Positions 10,493 through 21,433 of a DNA stretch of 64,000 bases are shown here, in pieces (position 1 is the stretch's first letter; each line of letters begins with the position of its first letter). The stretch is from NCBI RefSeq assembly GCF_007679965.1, contig NZ_VEHL01000009.1:62001-126000 (forward strand), read 5' to 3'. Origin of the DNA: Bordetella genomosp. 13 (GTDB lineage: Bacteria; Pseudomonadota; Gammaproteobacteria; Burkholderiales; Burkholderiaceae_B). Position numbers and translations under genes: made by a program. The notes under the pieces were generated by a model, which searched no databases, had not been told where the DNA came from, and was given only the letters and a program-made list of their open reading frames with translations.

Positions 10493-11584
10493 ATGCAGGA
10501 CTCTACCGCCAACCAGCCGCGCATCGGCATGCTGCCCGCCGGCCCGCGCGACGCGATCAGCGACGTGCCCGGCGTCACCGTCGGCCACTGCACGCTGGCA
10601 GAAGGCCCGCTGCAGACCGGCGTCACCGTGGTGCGTCCGCACGCGGGCGATCCCTACCGGGACAAGGTGCCCGCGGCCGCCACCGTGCTGAACGGATTCG
10701 GCAAGACCACCGGCCTGGTGCAGGTGGCCGAGCTGGGCGTGCTGGAAACCGACATCGCGCTGACCAACACCTTCGGCGTGGGCACGGTGGCCAACGCGCA
10801 GATCCGCCATGCCGTGGCGGCCAACCCCGAGATCGGCCGCCGCCTGCCCACGGTCAATCCGCTGGTGTTCGAGTGCAACGACGGCTACCTGAACGACATC
10901 CAGGCGCTGGCCGTGACGGAGGACCATTATCTGCAGGCGCTGGCAGGCGCGTGCGCCGAGTTCGCGCAGGGCGCGGTGGGCGCGGGCCGCGGCATGTCCA
11001 GCTTCTCGATGAAGGGCGGCATCGGCTCGGCCTCGCGCCTGGCCGAGGTGCAGCCCGGCGAGCGCTACACGGTGGGCGCGCTGGTGCTGTCCAACTACGG
11101 CCGCCTGCCCAACCTGACGGTGGCGGGCCGTCCCTTCGGCCGCCTGCTGGCCGAAAGCATGGACCGGCAGGGTTCGGCGCCGGCGCCCGCCACGGCCGAA
11201 CCCGAGAAGGGCTCGATCATTCTGCTGGTGGCCACCGACGCGCCGCTGGACGCGCGCCAGCTGCGCCGCCTGTCGCTGCGCGCGGGCGCGGGCCTGGCCC
11301 GCACGGGCTCGGTGTTCGGCCACGGCAGCGGCGACATCGCGCTGGCCTTCACCACCGCCTATACCGTGCCGCATTTGGCCGAGCGCGGCATGCCCGCGGT
11401 GGCGTTCCTGCACGAGACCCGCATCGACCGCCTGTTCGAGGCGGCGGCCGACGCCACCGAGCAGGCCATCATCGCCGCGCTGTGGCATGCCGAGAGCGTG
11501 ACCGGCCGCGACGGCCACGCGCGCCGCGCGATCCGCGAGGCGGCGCCGCAATGGCGCCGCTGGCTGGCGGACACGCAGCTCTGA
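10493..11584 (+). CDS. P1-family peptidase (DmpA/BapA-like aminopeptidase)
   Basis: A 363-residue member of peptidase family S58/P1, self-processing N-terminal-nucleophile hydrolases. Known relatives cleave N-terminal D-alanyl or beta-amino-acid residues from amides and peptides. The expected autocleavage point is Gly240-Ser241 in EKGSIILLVATDAPL, which would release a beta chain with Ser241 as nucleophile. Other family blocks are ISDVPGVTVGHCT, TNTFGVGTVANA and FSMKGGIGSASR. The ATG at 10493 has GGAA six bases before it; a GTG at 10469 with AGGAGG too close is less likely. It is co-directional with the importer, which suggests it degrades imported peptides. Substrate not determinable from sequence. 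Confidence 0.88.
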   Translation: MQDSTANQPRIGMLPAGPRDAISDVPGVTVGHCTLAEGPLQTGVTVVRPHAGDPYRDKVPAAATVLNGFGKTTGLVQVAELGVLETDIALTNTFGVGTVANAQIRHAVAANPEIGRRLPTVNPLVFECNDGYLNDIQALAVTEDHYLQALAGACAEFAQGAVGAGRGMSSFSMKGGIGSASRLAEVQPGERYTVGALVLSNYGRLPNLTVAGRPFGRLLAESMDRQGSAPAPATAEPEKGSIILLVATDAPLDARQLRRLSLRAGAGLARTGSVFGHGSGDIALAFTTAYTVPHLAERGMPAVAFLHETRIDRLFEAAADATEQAIIAALWHAESVTGRDGHARRAIREAAPQWRRWLADTQL

Positions 11585-11620
11585 CCTTTCACCGCAATCC
11601 CTGATACCGACGAGTCCGTC

Positions 11621-12451
11621 ATGAAGATCCTGATTTCCACCGACATCGAGGGCGTGGCCGGCGTGTTTCACGCCGAGCAGATCCGCGCCGGCAACGGCGA
11701 ATACGAGCGCGCGCGCGCCTGGATGACCGGCGAGGCCAACGCGGCCGTGCAGGGCGCTTTCGCCGGCGGCGCCACCGAGGTGCTGGTCAACGACTCGCAC
11801 GGCGGTTTCCGCAACCTGCTGCCCGACCAGATCGACGAACGTGCCCGGCTGGTGCTGGGCAAGCCTCGCTACCTCGGCATGATGGGCGGCCTGGAAGAGC
11901 AGTGCGACGGCGTGTTCATGATCGGCTATCACAGCCGCGCGCAGGGCCGCGGCGTGCTGGCCCATACCATCAACAGCTTCGCATTCGCGCGCGTGTTCCT
12001 GAACGGCATGGAGCTGGGCGAGGCGGGCCTGTACGGTGCGCTGGCGGGCGAACTGGGCGTGCCGGTGCTGCTGGGCACGGGCGACGACGCGTTCCTCGAG
12101 GAAACGCAGCCCATCTTTCCCGGCGCGCGCTGGGTGCAGACCAAGGTGGCGCACGGGCAGGGCAGCGGCGTCACGCTGTCGCCCGCCGCATCGCGCCGCG
12201 CGATCGCCGAGGCGGCCGAGCAGGCCGTGCGCGCGGCCGTGGGCAAGACCGTCCAGGCGGTTCCGTTCCGGATCCCCGGCCCGATAGAATGCCGGTTGCA
12301 GACGCAGAGCTCGGCACTGGCCGACCTGTTCTGCATGTGGCCGACACTGCAGCGCGTGGACGGCGTCACGCTGGGTTTCACGACCGACAGCGTGCAGGCC
12401 GCCATCCGTACGCTCAACAGCCTGGCGGCCATGTCCTTCATGTTGCGCTGA
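11621..12451 (+). CDS. dppA: M55-family D-aminopeptidase (DppA)
   Basis: A 276-residue zinc peptidase related to B. subtilis DppA, which releases N-terminal D-amino acids, especially D-Ala, from short peptides. The metal and catalytic residues line up with the studied enzyme: Asp8 and Glu10 in STDIEG, His60 in NDSHGG, His104 in GYHSRA, His115 in VLAHT and a Glu near 131-134. Length is normal for the family. It lies 36 bases after the P1 peptidase and nine bases before the M24 peptidase, inside the same operon. Cytoplasmic; no signal peptide. Together with its neighbours it points to import and use of peptides containing D- or isopeptide-linked residues. Confidence 0.92.
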   Translation: MKILISTDIEGVAGVFHAEQIRAGNGEYERARAWMTGEANAAVQGAFAGGATEVLVNDSHGGFRNLLPDQIDERARLVLGKPRYLGMMGGLEEQCDGVFMIGYHSRAQGRGVLAHTINSFAFARVFLNGMELGEAGLYGALAGELGVPVLLGTGDDAFLEETQPIFPGARWVQTKVAHGQGSGVTLSPAASRRAIAEAAEQAVRAAVGKTVQAVPFRIPGPIECRLQTQSSALADLFCMWPTLQRVDGVTLGFTTDSVQAAIRTLNSLAAMSFMLR

Positions 12452-12460
12452 GGAACCTCC

Positions 12461-14257
12461 ATGTCACCCATCCCCACCCGTCTTGCCGACCTGCGACTGG
12501 CCATGCGCCGCCGCGGGCTGGACGCCTGCATCGTGCCGTCCGCCGATCCGCACCTGTCCGAATACCTGCCAGAGCGTTGGCAGGGACGGCGCTGGCTGTC
12601 GGGCTTCACGGGATCGGTGGCCACGCTGGTGGTCACGGCGGATTTCGCGGGCCTGTGGGTAGACAGCCGCTACTGGGTGCAGGCCGAGGCCCAGCTGGCC
12701 GGCACCGGCATCACGCTGATGAAGATCGCCGCGGCCAACCAGCCCGGCCACGTCGCCTGGCTGGCGGCCAACCTGCGCGCCGGCCAGGCGGTCGGCGTCG
12801 ATGGACAGGTGCTGGGCCTGGCGGCCTGGCGCGGACTGTCGGCGGCGCTGTCGCCCGCGGGCATCACGCTGGACATCCTGGCGGACCTGCTGGACGAGGT
12901 CTGGGCCGACCGTCCCGGCCTGCCGCAGGCGCCGGTGTACGAGCACCAGCCGCCGCAGGCGGTCGAATCGCGCGTCGAGCGCCTGGCGCGCGTGCGCGAC
13001 GCCATGGACCAGTACGGCGCCGACGTCCACCTGGTCAGCACGGTGGACGACATCGCCTGGATCTTCAACCTGCGCGGCGCCGACGTCGACTACAACCCGG
13101 TGTTCCTGGCGCATGCGCTGATCGGCCATGACTACGCGTCGCTGTTCGTGGGCGCGGGCAAGATCGACGACACGCTGCGCGCCGCGCTGGCGGCCGATGG
13201 CGTGGAGGTGCTGCCCTACGAGCAGGCGGCCGAGGCGCTGGGCTCGCTGGAATCCGACCAGACCCTGCTGATCGATCCCGCGCGCGTCACCTGCGGCGTG
13301 TTCCAGCAGATGGATCCGGCCGTGCCGCGCGCGGAGGGCATCAACCCCTCCACGCTGTTCAAGTCGCGCAAGAGCGACGAGGAACTGTCCCACGTGCGCG
13401 CCGCGATGGAGCAGGACGGCGCCGCGCTGGCCGAATTCTTCGCCTGGTTCGAGGGCGCGCTGGGACACGAGACCATCACCGAAATCACCGTGGACGAACG
13501 CATCACCGCCGCGCGCGCGCGCCGTCCTGGCTATGTGTGCCCCAGCTTCGCCACCATCGCCGGCTTCAACGCCAATGGCGCCATGCCGCACTACCGCGCC
13601 TTGCCCGAATCGCATGCGGTCATCGAGGGTGACGGCCTGCTGCTGATCGACTCGGGCGGCCAGTACGTGGGCGGCACCACCGACATCACGCGGGTGGTGG
13701 CGATCGGCACGCCCAGCGCCGACCAGAAGGCCGACTTCACCGTCGTGTTGAAGGGCATGATCGCGCTGTCGCGCGCGGCCTTTCCGCGCGGCATCGCCTC
13801 CCCCATGCTGGACGCCATCGCCCGCGCGCCCATCTGGGCCAGCGGCGCCGACTATGGCCATGGCACCGGCCACGGCGTGGGCTATTTCCTGAATGTGCAC
13901 GAAGGCCCGCAGGTCATCTCGTACCGGGCCGCACCCGGCCCGCACACCGGCATGCAGCCGGGCATGATCACCTCGAACGAGCCAGGGCTGTACCGTCCGG
14001 GCCGCTGGGGCGTGCGCATCGAGAACCTGGTGGCCAACCGTGCCTGGCTGGACGGCGAGTTCGGCGAGTTCCTGTGCTTCGAGACGCTGACGCTGTGCCC
14101 GATCGATGCGCGCTGCATCGAGCTGTCGCTGCTGAATGCCGAAGAGCTCGCCTGGCTGAACGACTATCACGCCACCGTGCGTCGCCGGGTGGCGCCGCTG
14201 GTCGAGGGCGAAGCGCTGGCCTGGCTCGTCGCGTCCACCGAGCCGCTGGGCGGCTGA
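12461..14257 (+). CDS. M24-family aminopeptidase P
   Basis: A 598-residue Xaa-Pro aminopeptidase of the long three-domain type: two creatinase-like N-terminal domains (about 1-310), a pita-bread catalytic domain (about 310-535), and a C-terminal extension. The five metal ligands can be read in order: two Asp in LLLIDSGGQYVGGTTDIT, His in HGTGHGVG, Glu in TSNEPG and Glu in RIENL. The enzyme removes the N-terminal residue when proline is second, a bond other peptidases avoid. AGGAA ten bases before the ATG is the ribosome site. Last gene of the peptide operon; the next gene (pyrG) has its own promoter. Confidence 0.92.
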   Translation: MSPIPTRLADLRLAMRRRGLDACIVPSADPHLSEYLPERWQGRRWLSGFTGSVATLVVTADFAGLWVDSRYWVQAEAQLAGTGITLMKIAAANQPGHVAWLAANLRAGQAVGVDGQVLGLAAWRGLSAALSPAGITLDILADLLDEVWADRPGLPQAPVYEHQPPQAVESRVERLARVRDAMDQYGADVHLVSTVDDIAWIFNLRGADVDYNPVFLAHALIGHDYASLFVGAGKIDDTLRAALAADGVEVLPYEQAAEALGSLESDQTLLIDPARVTCGVFQQMDPAVPRAEGINPSTLFKSRKSDEELSHVRAAMEQDGAALAEFFAWFEGALGHETITEITVDERITAARARRPGYVCPSFATIAGFNANGAMPHYRALPESHAVIEGDGLLLIDSGGQYVGGTTDITRVVAIGTPSADQKADFTVVLKGMIALSRAAFPRGIASPMLDAIARAPIWASGADYGHGTGHGVGYFLNVHEGPQVISYRAAPGPHTGMQPGMITSNEPGLYRPGRWGVRIENLVANRAWLDGEFGEFLCFETLTLCPIDARCIELSLLNAEELAWLNDYHATVRRRVAPLVEGEALAWLVASTEPLGG

Positions 14258-14432
14258 GGCGCGCCGCGGTCCGCGCGCGCCCCTTCCCGGGCAGCGTGGT
14301 CGCCGTCGAGAGAAGGGTGGGCTCGCGCGCCGGCGCCCCGCCGGTCATCGCATTTTTGTAAGCAACCGTAGCCGGCACGGCCGTGGTTGCCGGCTGGCAC
14401 GGGAAAACCCGCTGTCCGTCATGCGTCATGGC

Positions 14433-14438
14433 TATAAT
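14433..14438 (+). promoter_or_regulatory. Consensus -10 box ahead of pyrG
   Basis: A perfect TATAAT lies 54 bases before the pyrG start codon, in the 235-base gap after the M24 peptidase gene. No good -35 hexamer sits 16-18 bases upstream, so activity would rely on other contacts. The gap also contains a GC-rich dyad (GCAACC...GGTTGC, about 14362-14390) without a T-run. Promoter role is inferred. Confidence 0.5.
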
Positions 14439-14492
14439 CACAATTTCCCGCTAGCACCCGCGGGGACGCAAACCTGCAGGGTGCCCTTCACG

Positions 14493-16144
14493 ATGACCAA
14501 ATACGTATTTGTCACCGGCGGCGTCGTCTCTTCCCTGGGCAAGGGAATCGCCGCCGCCTCGCTGGCTGCCATCCTGGAATCCCGCGGCCTGCAGGTCACG
14601 ATGCTCAAGCTGGATCCGTACATCAACGTCGATCCGGGCACCATGAGCCCCTTCCAGCACGGCGAGGTCTTCGTCACCGAAGACGGCGCCGAGACCGACC
14701 TGGACCTGGGCCACTACGAGCGCTTCATCTCGGCCAAGATGCGCAAGGTGAACAACTTCACCACCGGCCAGATCTACGAATCGGTGCTGCGCAAGGAGCG
14801 CCGCGGCGACTACCTGGGCAAGACCGTCCAGGTCATTCCGCACATCACCAATGAAATCCAGGACTTCGTCGCGCGCGGCGCCGATGCCGCCTGGAACGGC
14901 AACACCGACGTGGCCATCGTCGAGATCGGCGGCACCGTGGGCGACATCGAGTCGCTGCCGTTCCTCGAGGCCGCCCGCCAGATGAGCCTGCGCATGGGCC
15001 GCAACAGCGCGGCCTTCGTGCACCTGACGCTGGTGCCGTACATCGCCTCGGCCGGCGAACTGAAGACCAAGCCCACCCAGCACTCGGTGCAGAAGCTGCG
15101 CGAGATCGGCATCTACCCGAACGCGCTGCTGTGCCGCGCCGACCGACGCATCCCCGACGACGAGCGCGCCAAGATCTCGATGTTCTCGAACGTTCCTCTG
15201 GACGCCGTCATCTCGGTGTGGGACGTCGATTCCATCTACAAGATTCCCGCCATGCTGCACCAGCAGGGCGTGGACAACATCGTGTGCGAGGCTCTGGGCC
15301 TGACCCCGCCGCCGGCCGACCTGTCCATGTGGGACAACCTGGTCGACGCGCTGGAGCACCCGCAGGACGAAGTGCTGATCGGCATGGTCGGCAAGTACGT
15401 CGACCTGACCGAGTCGTACAAGTCGCTGAGCGAAGCCCTGGTGCACGCCGGCATCCACACGCGCTCGAAGGTCCGCATCGAGTACATCGACTCGGAAGAC
15501 ATCGAGACGCGCGGCACCGACCAGTTGAAGCACCTGGACGCCATCCTGGTGCCGGGCGGCTTCGGCAAGCGCGGCACCGAAGGCAAGATCGCCGCCATCC
15601 GCTACGCCCGTGAAAACGGCGTGCCTTACCTGGGCATCTGCCTGGGCATGCAGCTGGCCGTGATCGAGTTCGCGCGCCACGTCGCCGGCCTGGGCGGCGC
15701 CAACAGTACCGAGTTCGATCCCGCCGCGCCGCATCCGGTCGTGGCCCTGATCAGCGAATGGATGGACCGCGAGGGCAACGTCGAGCGTCGCGACGACAAG
15801 TCCGACCTGGGCGGCACCATGCGCAAGGGCGCGCAGCGCTGCCCCGTCAAGGCCGGCACGCGTGCGCAAAGCATCTATGGCAACGAAGTGAACGAGCGCC
15901 ACCGCCATCGCTACGAAGTCAACAACGTGTACGTGCCGCGCCTGGAAGAGGCCGGCCTGGTCATCAGTGCGCGCACGCCCACCGAGAACCTGCCCGAAAT
16001 GATGGAGCTGCCGAACCATCCGTGGTTCGTGGGCGTGCAGTTCCACCCCGAGTTCACCTCGACCCCGCGCGACGGCCATCCGCTGTTCTCCAGCTACATC
16101 CGGGCAGCGCTTGAAAACAAGTCGCGTCGTACCAAGGAGGCATG

Positions 16145-16145
<1 letters not shown>
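14493..16145 (+). CDS. pyrG: CTP synthase
   Basis: A 550-residue enzyme converting UTP, ATP and glutamine into CTP in pyrimidine synthesis. The N-terminal synthase domain begins TKYVFVTGGVVSSLGKG with its P-loop-like GGVVSSLGKG; the C-terminal glutamine amidotransferase domain shows the nucleophile Cys in YLGICLGMQ and the His-Glu pair in GVQFHPEF. The length fits the family (E. coli 545). The ATG at 14493 matches the universal N-terminus. Its stop overlaps the kdsA start region, so pyrG, kdsA and probably eno and ftsB form the classical Burkholderiales operon. Confidence 0.97.
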
Positions 16146-16996
<851 letters not shown>

Positions 16997-17026
16997 ATCC
17001 GACCATCGTTCTGGGAACATAAAGAC

Positions 17027-18313
<1,287 letters not shown>

Positions 18314-18386
18314 CGTGTGACGGCGCCGCCGCCTGCGCAAGGCGGACGGCGCCCGCCACGCGCTTGCCGCGCTGCCAAGGACACGT

Positions 18387-18764
18387 ATGCGACTGCTGCT
18401 GATCGTGCTGGTCGCCCTGGTGGGCCTGATCCAGTATCCGCTGTGGATGGGCAAGGGCGGCTGGTTTCGGGCATGGGAACTGCAGGAGCAGGTTGCCAAG
18501 CAGCGCGAAACCAACGACAGCCTGCGCGCCCGCAACGCCGCGCTGCAGGCCGAAGTGAACGACCTGGCCACCGGCACCGAGGCGCTGGAAGAGCGTGCCC
18601 GGGGCGAACTGGGCATGATGAAGGACGGCGAGGTGTTCGTGCACATCCTGCCGCCCGGTGCCGCCATTCCCGTCAAGCCGCCCGAAGCGCCCAAGCCGGG
18701 CGCCAAGCCGCCCGCGCGCGCCGCCGCGCAGCCCGCCAGGCCCGCCGCGCAACCTACACGCTGA
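18387..18764 (+). CDS. ftsB: Cell division protein FtsB
   Basis: A 125-residue bitopic membrane protein of the divisome FtsQLB complex. One membrane span at about residues 3-19 (LLLIVLVALVGLIQYPLW) is followed by a coiled coil (about 27-62, ELQEQVAKQRETNDSLRARN) and the conserved block EERARGELGMMKDGEVF. The last 35 residues are a Pro/Ala/Lys-rich tail, longer than in E. coli (103 residues), probably flexible in the periplasm. Position after eno is the conserved gammaproteobacterial and betaproteobacterial order, which supports the call more than sequence alone. Confidence 0.92.
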   Translation: MRLLLIVLVALVGLIQYPLWMGKGGWFRAWELQEQVAKQRETNDSLRARNAALQAEVNDLATGTEALEERARGELGMMKDGEVFVHILPPGAAIPVKPPEAPKPGAKPPARAAAQPARPAAQPTR

Positions 18765-18932
18765 TCCGCGTTTCCGGCATCCGGCCCGCGTGCCGCTTGC
18801 CCGGCACGCGGCCACGGGACTACCGGGCCGATTCCCGGATCGCCAGGGCCGCGGCTGCCACGGCCCCTGCCGTGCTTGCGCGCCTTTCCCGCCGTCGTCC
18901 AGAGCCCCTGGTTCACTGGGCCGGCGTTTTCG

Positions 18933-19694
18933 TCAACACGCATCGTCGTCCTCGCCGATTTGCGGATGGACGCCCGCCGGCCATTGCACCGGGTGGGATT
19001 GCATGTCCATCGTCAGGGTCATGTCCAGGGGCAGCACGCCTGCTGATAGCGCCCGGACCGCGCAGCCGCCGCCCGCGCCGGGCAGCGCGGCCAGCATCCG
19101 CGTGGCCAACTGGCCCACGGGCGTGATGGGTTCGACCAGATAGCGCAGCCGCAACCGCAGCGTATTGGCCTGGAAGATGGTGAGGCCCGAACGCGGTCCC
19201 TTGCCGTCCGGCCATTTCGACAGATAGGCGGCGTGCTGTTCCGCCTGGTATTCGTTGCGCACTGCGGGCAGCCCCGGCGCGGCGGGCACGCGCAGGCCCG
19301 GATGCGCGAAGTCGGCATAGGCAGCAGCGCCGGGCCGCAGCACGGCGATGTGCCAGGCCGGCATGCCCGTGCGTTGGGCCGTGCGCGCCTGCGCGGCGTG
19401 TAGCATCAGCGTGGCTTCCAGGGAACCGCCGGGCGAGGCGTAACGCGGCAGCAGGGCCGCTTCAAAGGATTGGGCGATGAGGGCAGGGCGGGCGTTCCCG
19501 GTGGCGCCCGCACGCGCGGCCTCGGTCAGGGCGACATAGGCCAGCTGCCGCATGAGCTGCCAGTGCATGGCCTCGATGGCGGCCAGCGCGACCAGCAGTA
19601 CCGCGCCCAGCGCGGCCGCGGACTCGACCAGCGCCGCACCGCGTTGGCGGGGCGGACGGCGTAAGCCGCAGAAGGAAAGGTGTGCGCAAAGCAT
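18933..19694 (-). CDS. TadE-like pseudopilin, orphan
   Basis: About 253 residues with a type-IV-prepilin-like N-terminus of the TadE/TadG class: RPPRQRG, cleavage expected at Gly19-Ala20, Glu at mature position 5 (AALVE), then a hydrophobic span LGAVLLVALAAIEAM. The rest is a predicted periplasmic domain of unknown role with Cys near the end. Three in-frame ATGs exist (19721, 19718, 19694); the first two lie inside a perfect hairpin, so the innermost is proposed. No other tad/flp gene is nearby, so the assembly partner must be encoded elsewhere or the protein is a stand-alone relic. The frame is intact. Confidence 0.7.
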   Translation of the reverse strand: MLCAHLSFCGLRRPPRQRGAALVESAAALGAVLLVALAAIEAMHWQLMRQLAYVALTEAARAGATGNARPALIAQSFEAALLPRYASPGGSLEATLMLHAAQARTAQRTGMPAWHIAVLRPGAAAYADFAHPGLRVPAAPGLPAVRNEYQAEQHAAYLSKWPDGKGPRSGLTIFQANTLRLRLRYLVEPITPVGQLATRMLAALPGAGGGCAVRALSAGVLPLDMTLTMDMQSHPVQWPAGVHPQIGEDDDAC

Positions 19695-19722
19695 GATGCC
19701 CGGCAGTGTGCCGGGCATCATG
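19692..19722 (-). promoter_or_regulatory. Perfect 14-bp hairpin over the TadE-like start codons
   Basis: CATGATGCCCGGCA at 19692-19705 is repeated exactly inverted at 19709-19722, with a three-base loop GTG. Each arm contains ATG codons on the minus strand in frame with the TadE-like gene. There is no T-run, so it is not a standard terminator. In RNA it would bury the candidate starts and could limit translation. Confidence 0.6.
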
Positions 19723-19909
19723 GGGAGCGTCGATTGTGGAATCTACGCCAATCTTTGTAGGACTGAATCGCTTGATTTCGCGCTCAGTCTGGTGGTGTCT
19801 GGCCGTGTGGCACACGGCACATTGCAGGTCGCACGTAGCACGCCGTACGCCACGAGCCGTACGCCACAAGGCGCCCAACCGCGAACGGAGCCCAGGCCCC
19901 GTCCTGGCT

Positions 19910-20827
19910 TCAATGCACCGTGGGCGGATTCTGCTGCGGCATCGGCGTGCTGGGCGCGAACAGCCCGGCGCAATCGACCGGATCGAAGGTATAGGGCTTG
20001 CCGCAGAAATCGCACGAGACTTCGACCTTGCCCTGTTCCTCGAGGATGTCGCGCACTTCGGCCTCGCCCAGCGAGCGCAGCATGCCGGCCACGCGCTCGC
20101 GCGTGCAGGGGCAGAACCAGCGCACCGGCTGGGGGTCGAAGGCGGTGAGGGTCTCTTCCCAGTACAGGCGATGGATGAGGGTGTCCACCTCGGTCTGCAG
20201 CAGCTCTTCGCCGGACAGCGTGCCGGCCAGGTGCGTGGCGCGCGCCCAGGTGTCCGAGTCGGCGCCGGCTTGCGCCATGCCACCCTGCTCGGGCAGGCGC
20301 TGCACCAGCAGGCCGGCGACGTGCTTGTCGTCGGCCGCCAGCCACAGGCGCGTGTCGAGCTGTTCGGAGGCCTTCATGTAGTGCTGCAGCGCCTCGGCCA
20401 CCGTGTCGCCTTCGAGCGGCACGATGCCCTGGTAGGCCTGTTGGCCTGGCACCTTGCGCTTGGGGTCGAGGATGACCATGAAGCGGCCTTCGCCGCGGGC
20501 ATTCAGCAGGCCCTGCATGGTGCCTTCTTCGGGCACTTCATGGCCCTCGCGCACCTTCACGGTGGCCCGCAGGCTGAGATCGGAGCGGCATTCGACCACC
20601 ACCAGGGCGATCGGGCCATCGCCCTGGATCTGCAGCAGCAGCGAGCCGTCGAACTTGATGTTGGCGGCCAGCAGCGTCGAGGCGGCCACCAGTTCGCCCA
20701 GCAGGCGCTTGACGGCCGGCGGGTACCGGTGGTGCGCCTGGGCCTGCTGCCAGGTGTCGTGCAGACGCACGGCCTGCACGCGCACCGTACGGTCTTCGAG
20801 CAGGTATTTTTTCAGCGAATCGGTCAT
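19910..20827 (-). CDS. hslO: Hsp33 redox-regulated chaperone
   Basis: A 305-residue holdase chaperone activated by oxidative unfolding. The zinc site is intact: Cys239 and Cys241 (WFCPCTRER) with Cys272 and Cys275 (SCDFCGKPY), four thiolates that release zinc when oxidised. The N-terminal globular domain has VAASTLLAANIKFDGSLLL-type residues and GDGPIALVVVE. The C-terminal tail (about 276-305) is Pro/Gln-rich. It is separated from the carbonic anhydrase gene upstream by 47 bases and may be co-transcribed with it. No HslR partner nearby. Confidence 0.96.
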   Translation of the reverse strand: MTDSLKKYLLEDRTVRVQAVRLHDTWQQAQAHHRYPPAVKRLLGELVAASTLLAANIKFDGSLLLQIQGDGPIALVVVECRSDLSLRATVKVREGHEVPEEGTMQGLLNARGEGRFMVILDPKRKVPGQQAYQGIVPLEGDTVAEALQHYMKASEQLDTRLWLAADDKHVAGLLVQRLPEQGGMAQAGADSDTWARATHLAGTLSGEELLQTEVDTLIHRLYWEETLTAFDPQPVRWFCPCTRERVAGMLRSLGEAEVRDILEEQGKVEVSCDFCGKPYTFDPVDCAGLFAPSTPMPQQNPPTVH

Positions 20828-20874
20828 GCAGGCATCTTAGCCGATTCCGGGGGCGCCGCCCGCGCAGCGCAGGC

Positions 20875-21396
20875 TCAGCCGATGCGCTTGAGCGACGTCC
20901 GGTACTGCCTGCCGCGTTCGGCGTAGCGGGCGCTGCCCGCGTGCATGCCGGCGATCTCTTCGGCCGACAGTTCGCGCACGATCTTGCCGATGCCGATCAC
21001 CAGCGAGTTGTCGGGGATGACGCGGCCCTCGGGCACGATGGCCCCCGCGCCGATCAGGCAGTTGCGGCCCACCACGGCGTTGTTCAGCACGATGGCCTGC
21101 ATGCCGATCAGTGCGCCTTCCAGGATGGTGCAGCCGTGCAGCATGGCCTGGTGGCCGACCGTGACGTTCTCGTGCACGGTCAGCGGACAGCCTTCGTCCA
21201 CGTGCATCACGGTGGACTCCTGGATGTTGCTGTTGCGGCGGATCACGATGGGGGCGTTGTCGGCCCGGATGGATACGTGCGACCAGATGCTGACGCCGGC
21301 TTCCAGGACGACGTTGCCGATCAGGTCGGCGCTGTCGGCCACGTAGGTGTCGGGGTCGATGGACGGCACGAGGTCGTCCAGTTGATAGATGGGCAT
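20875..21396 (-). CDS. Gamma-carbonic-anhydrase-like hexapeptide-repeat protein
   Basis: A 173-residue left-handed beta-helix protein of the YrdA/PaaY/gamma-carbonic-anhydrase family. The repeats read in hexapeptide steps (DLIGNVVLEAGVSIWSHVSI...), with candidate zinc ligands in STVMHVDEG and VGHQAMLHGC, the three-His pattern of the family. Relatives include metal-dependent carbonic anhydrases and thioesterase-like proteins, so catalytic activity is plausible but not certain. It lies 37 bases downstream of the acyl-CoA synthetase gene on the same strand, so a thioesterase-like role with CoA substrates is a reasonable alternative. Confidence 0.88.
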   Translation of the reverse strand: MPIYQLDDLVPSIDPDTYVADSADLIGNVVLEAGVSIWSHVSIRADNAPIVIRRNSNIQESTVMHVDEGCPLTVHENVTVGHQAMLHGCTILEGALIGMQAIVLNNAVVGRNCLIGAGAIVPEGRVIPDNSLVIGIGKIVRELSAEEIAGMHAGSARYAERGRQYRTSLKRIG

Positions 21397-21433
21397 TGCG
21401 GGGGTGTCTCCGTCTGGGCGCGCCGCCCGGCCG

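Noticed and set aside
14362..14390. GC-rich dyad as a terminator of the peptide operon
   Set aside because: No T-run follows, and stems like this arise often by chance at this base composition.
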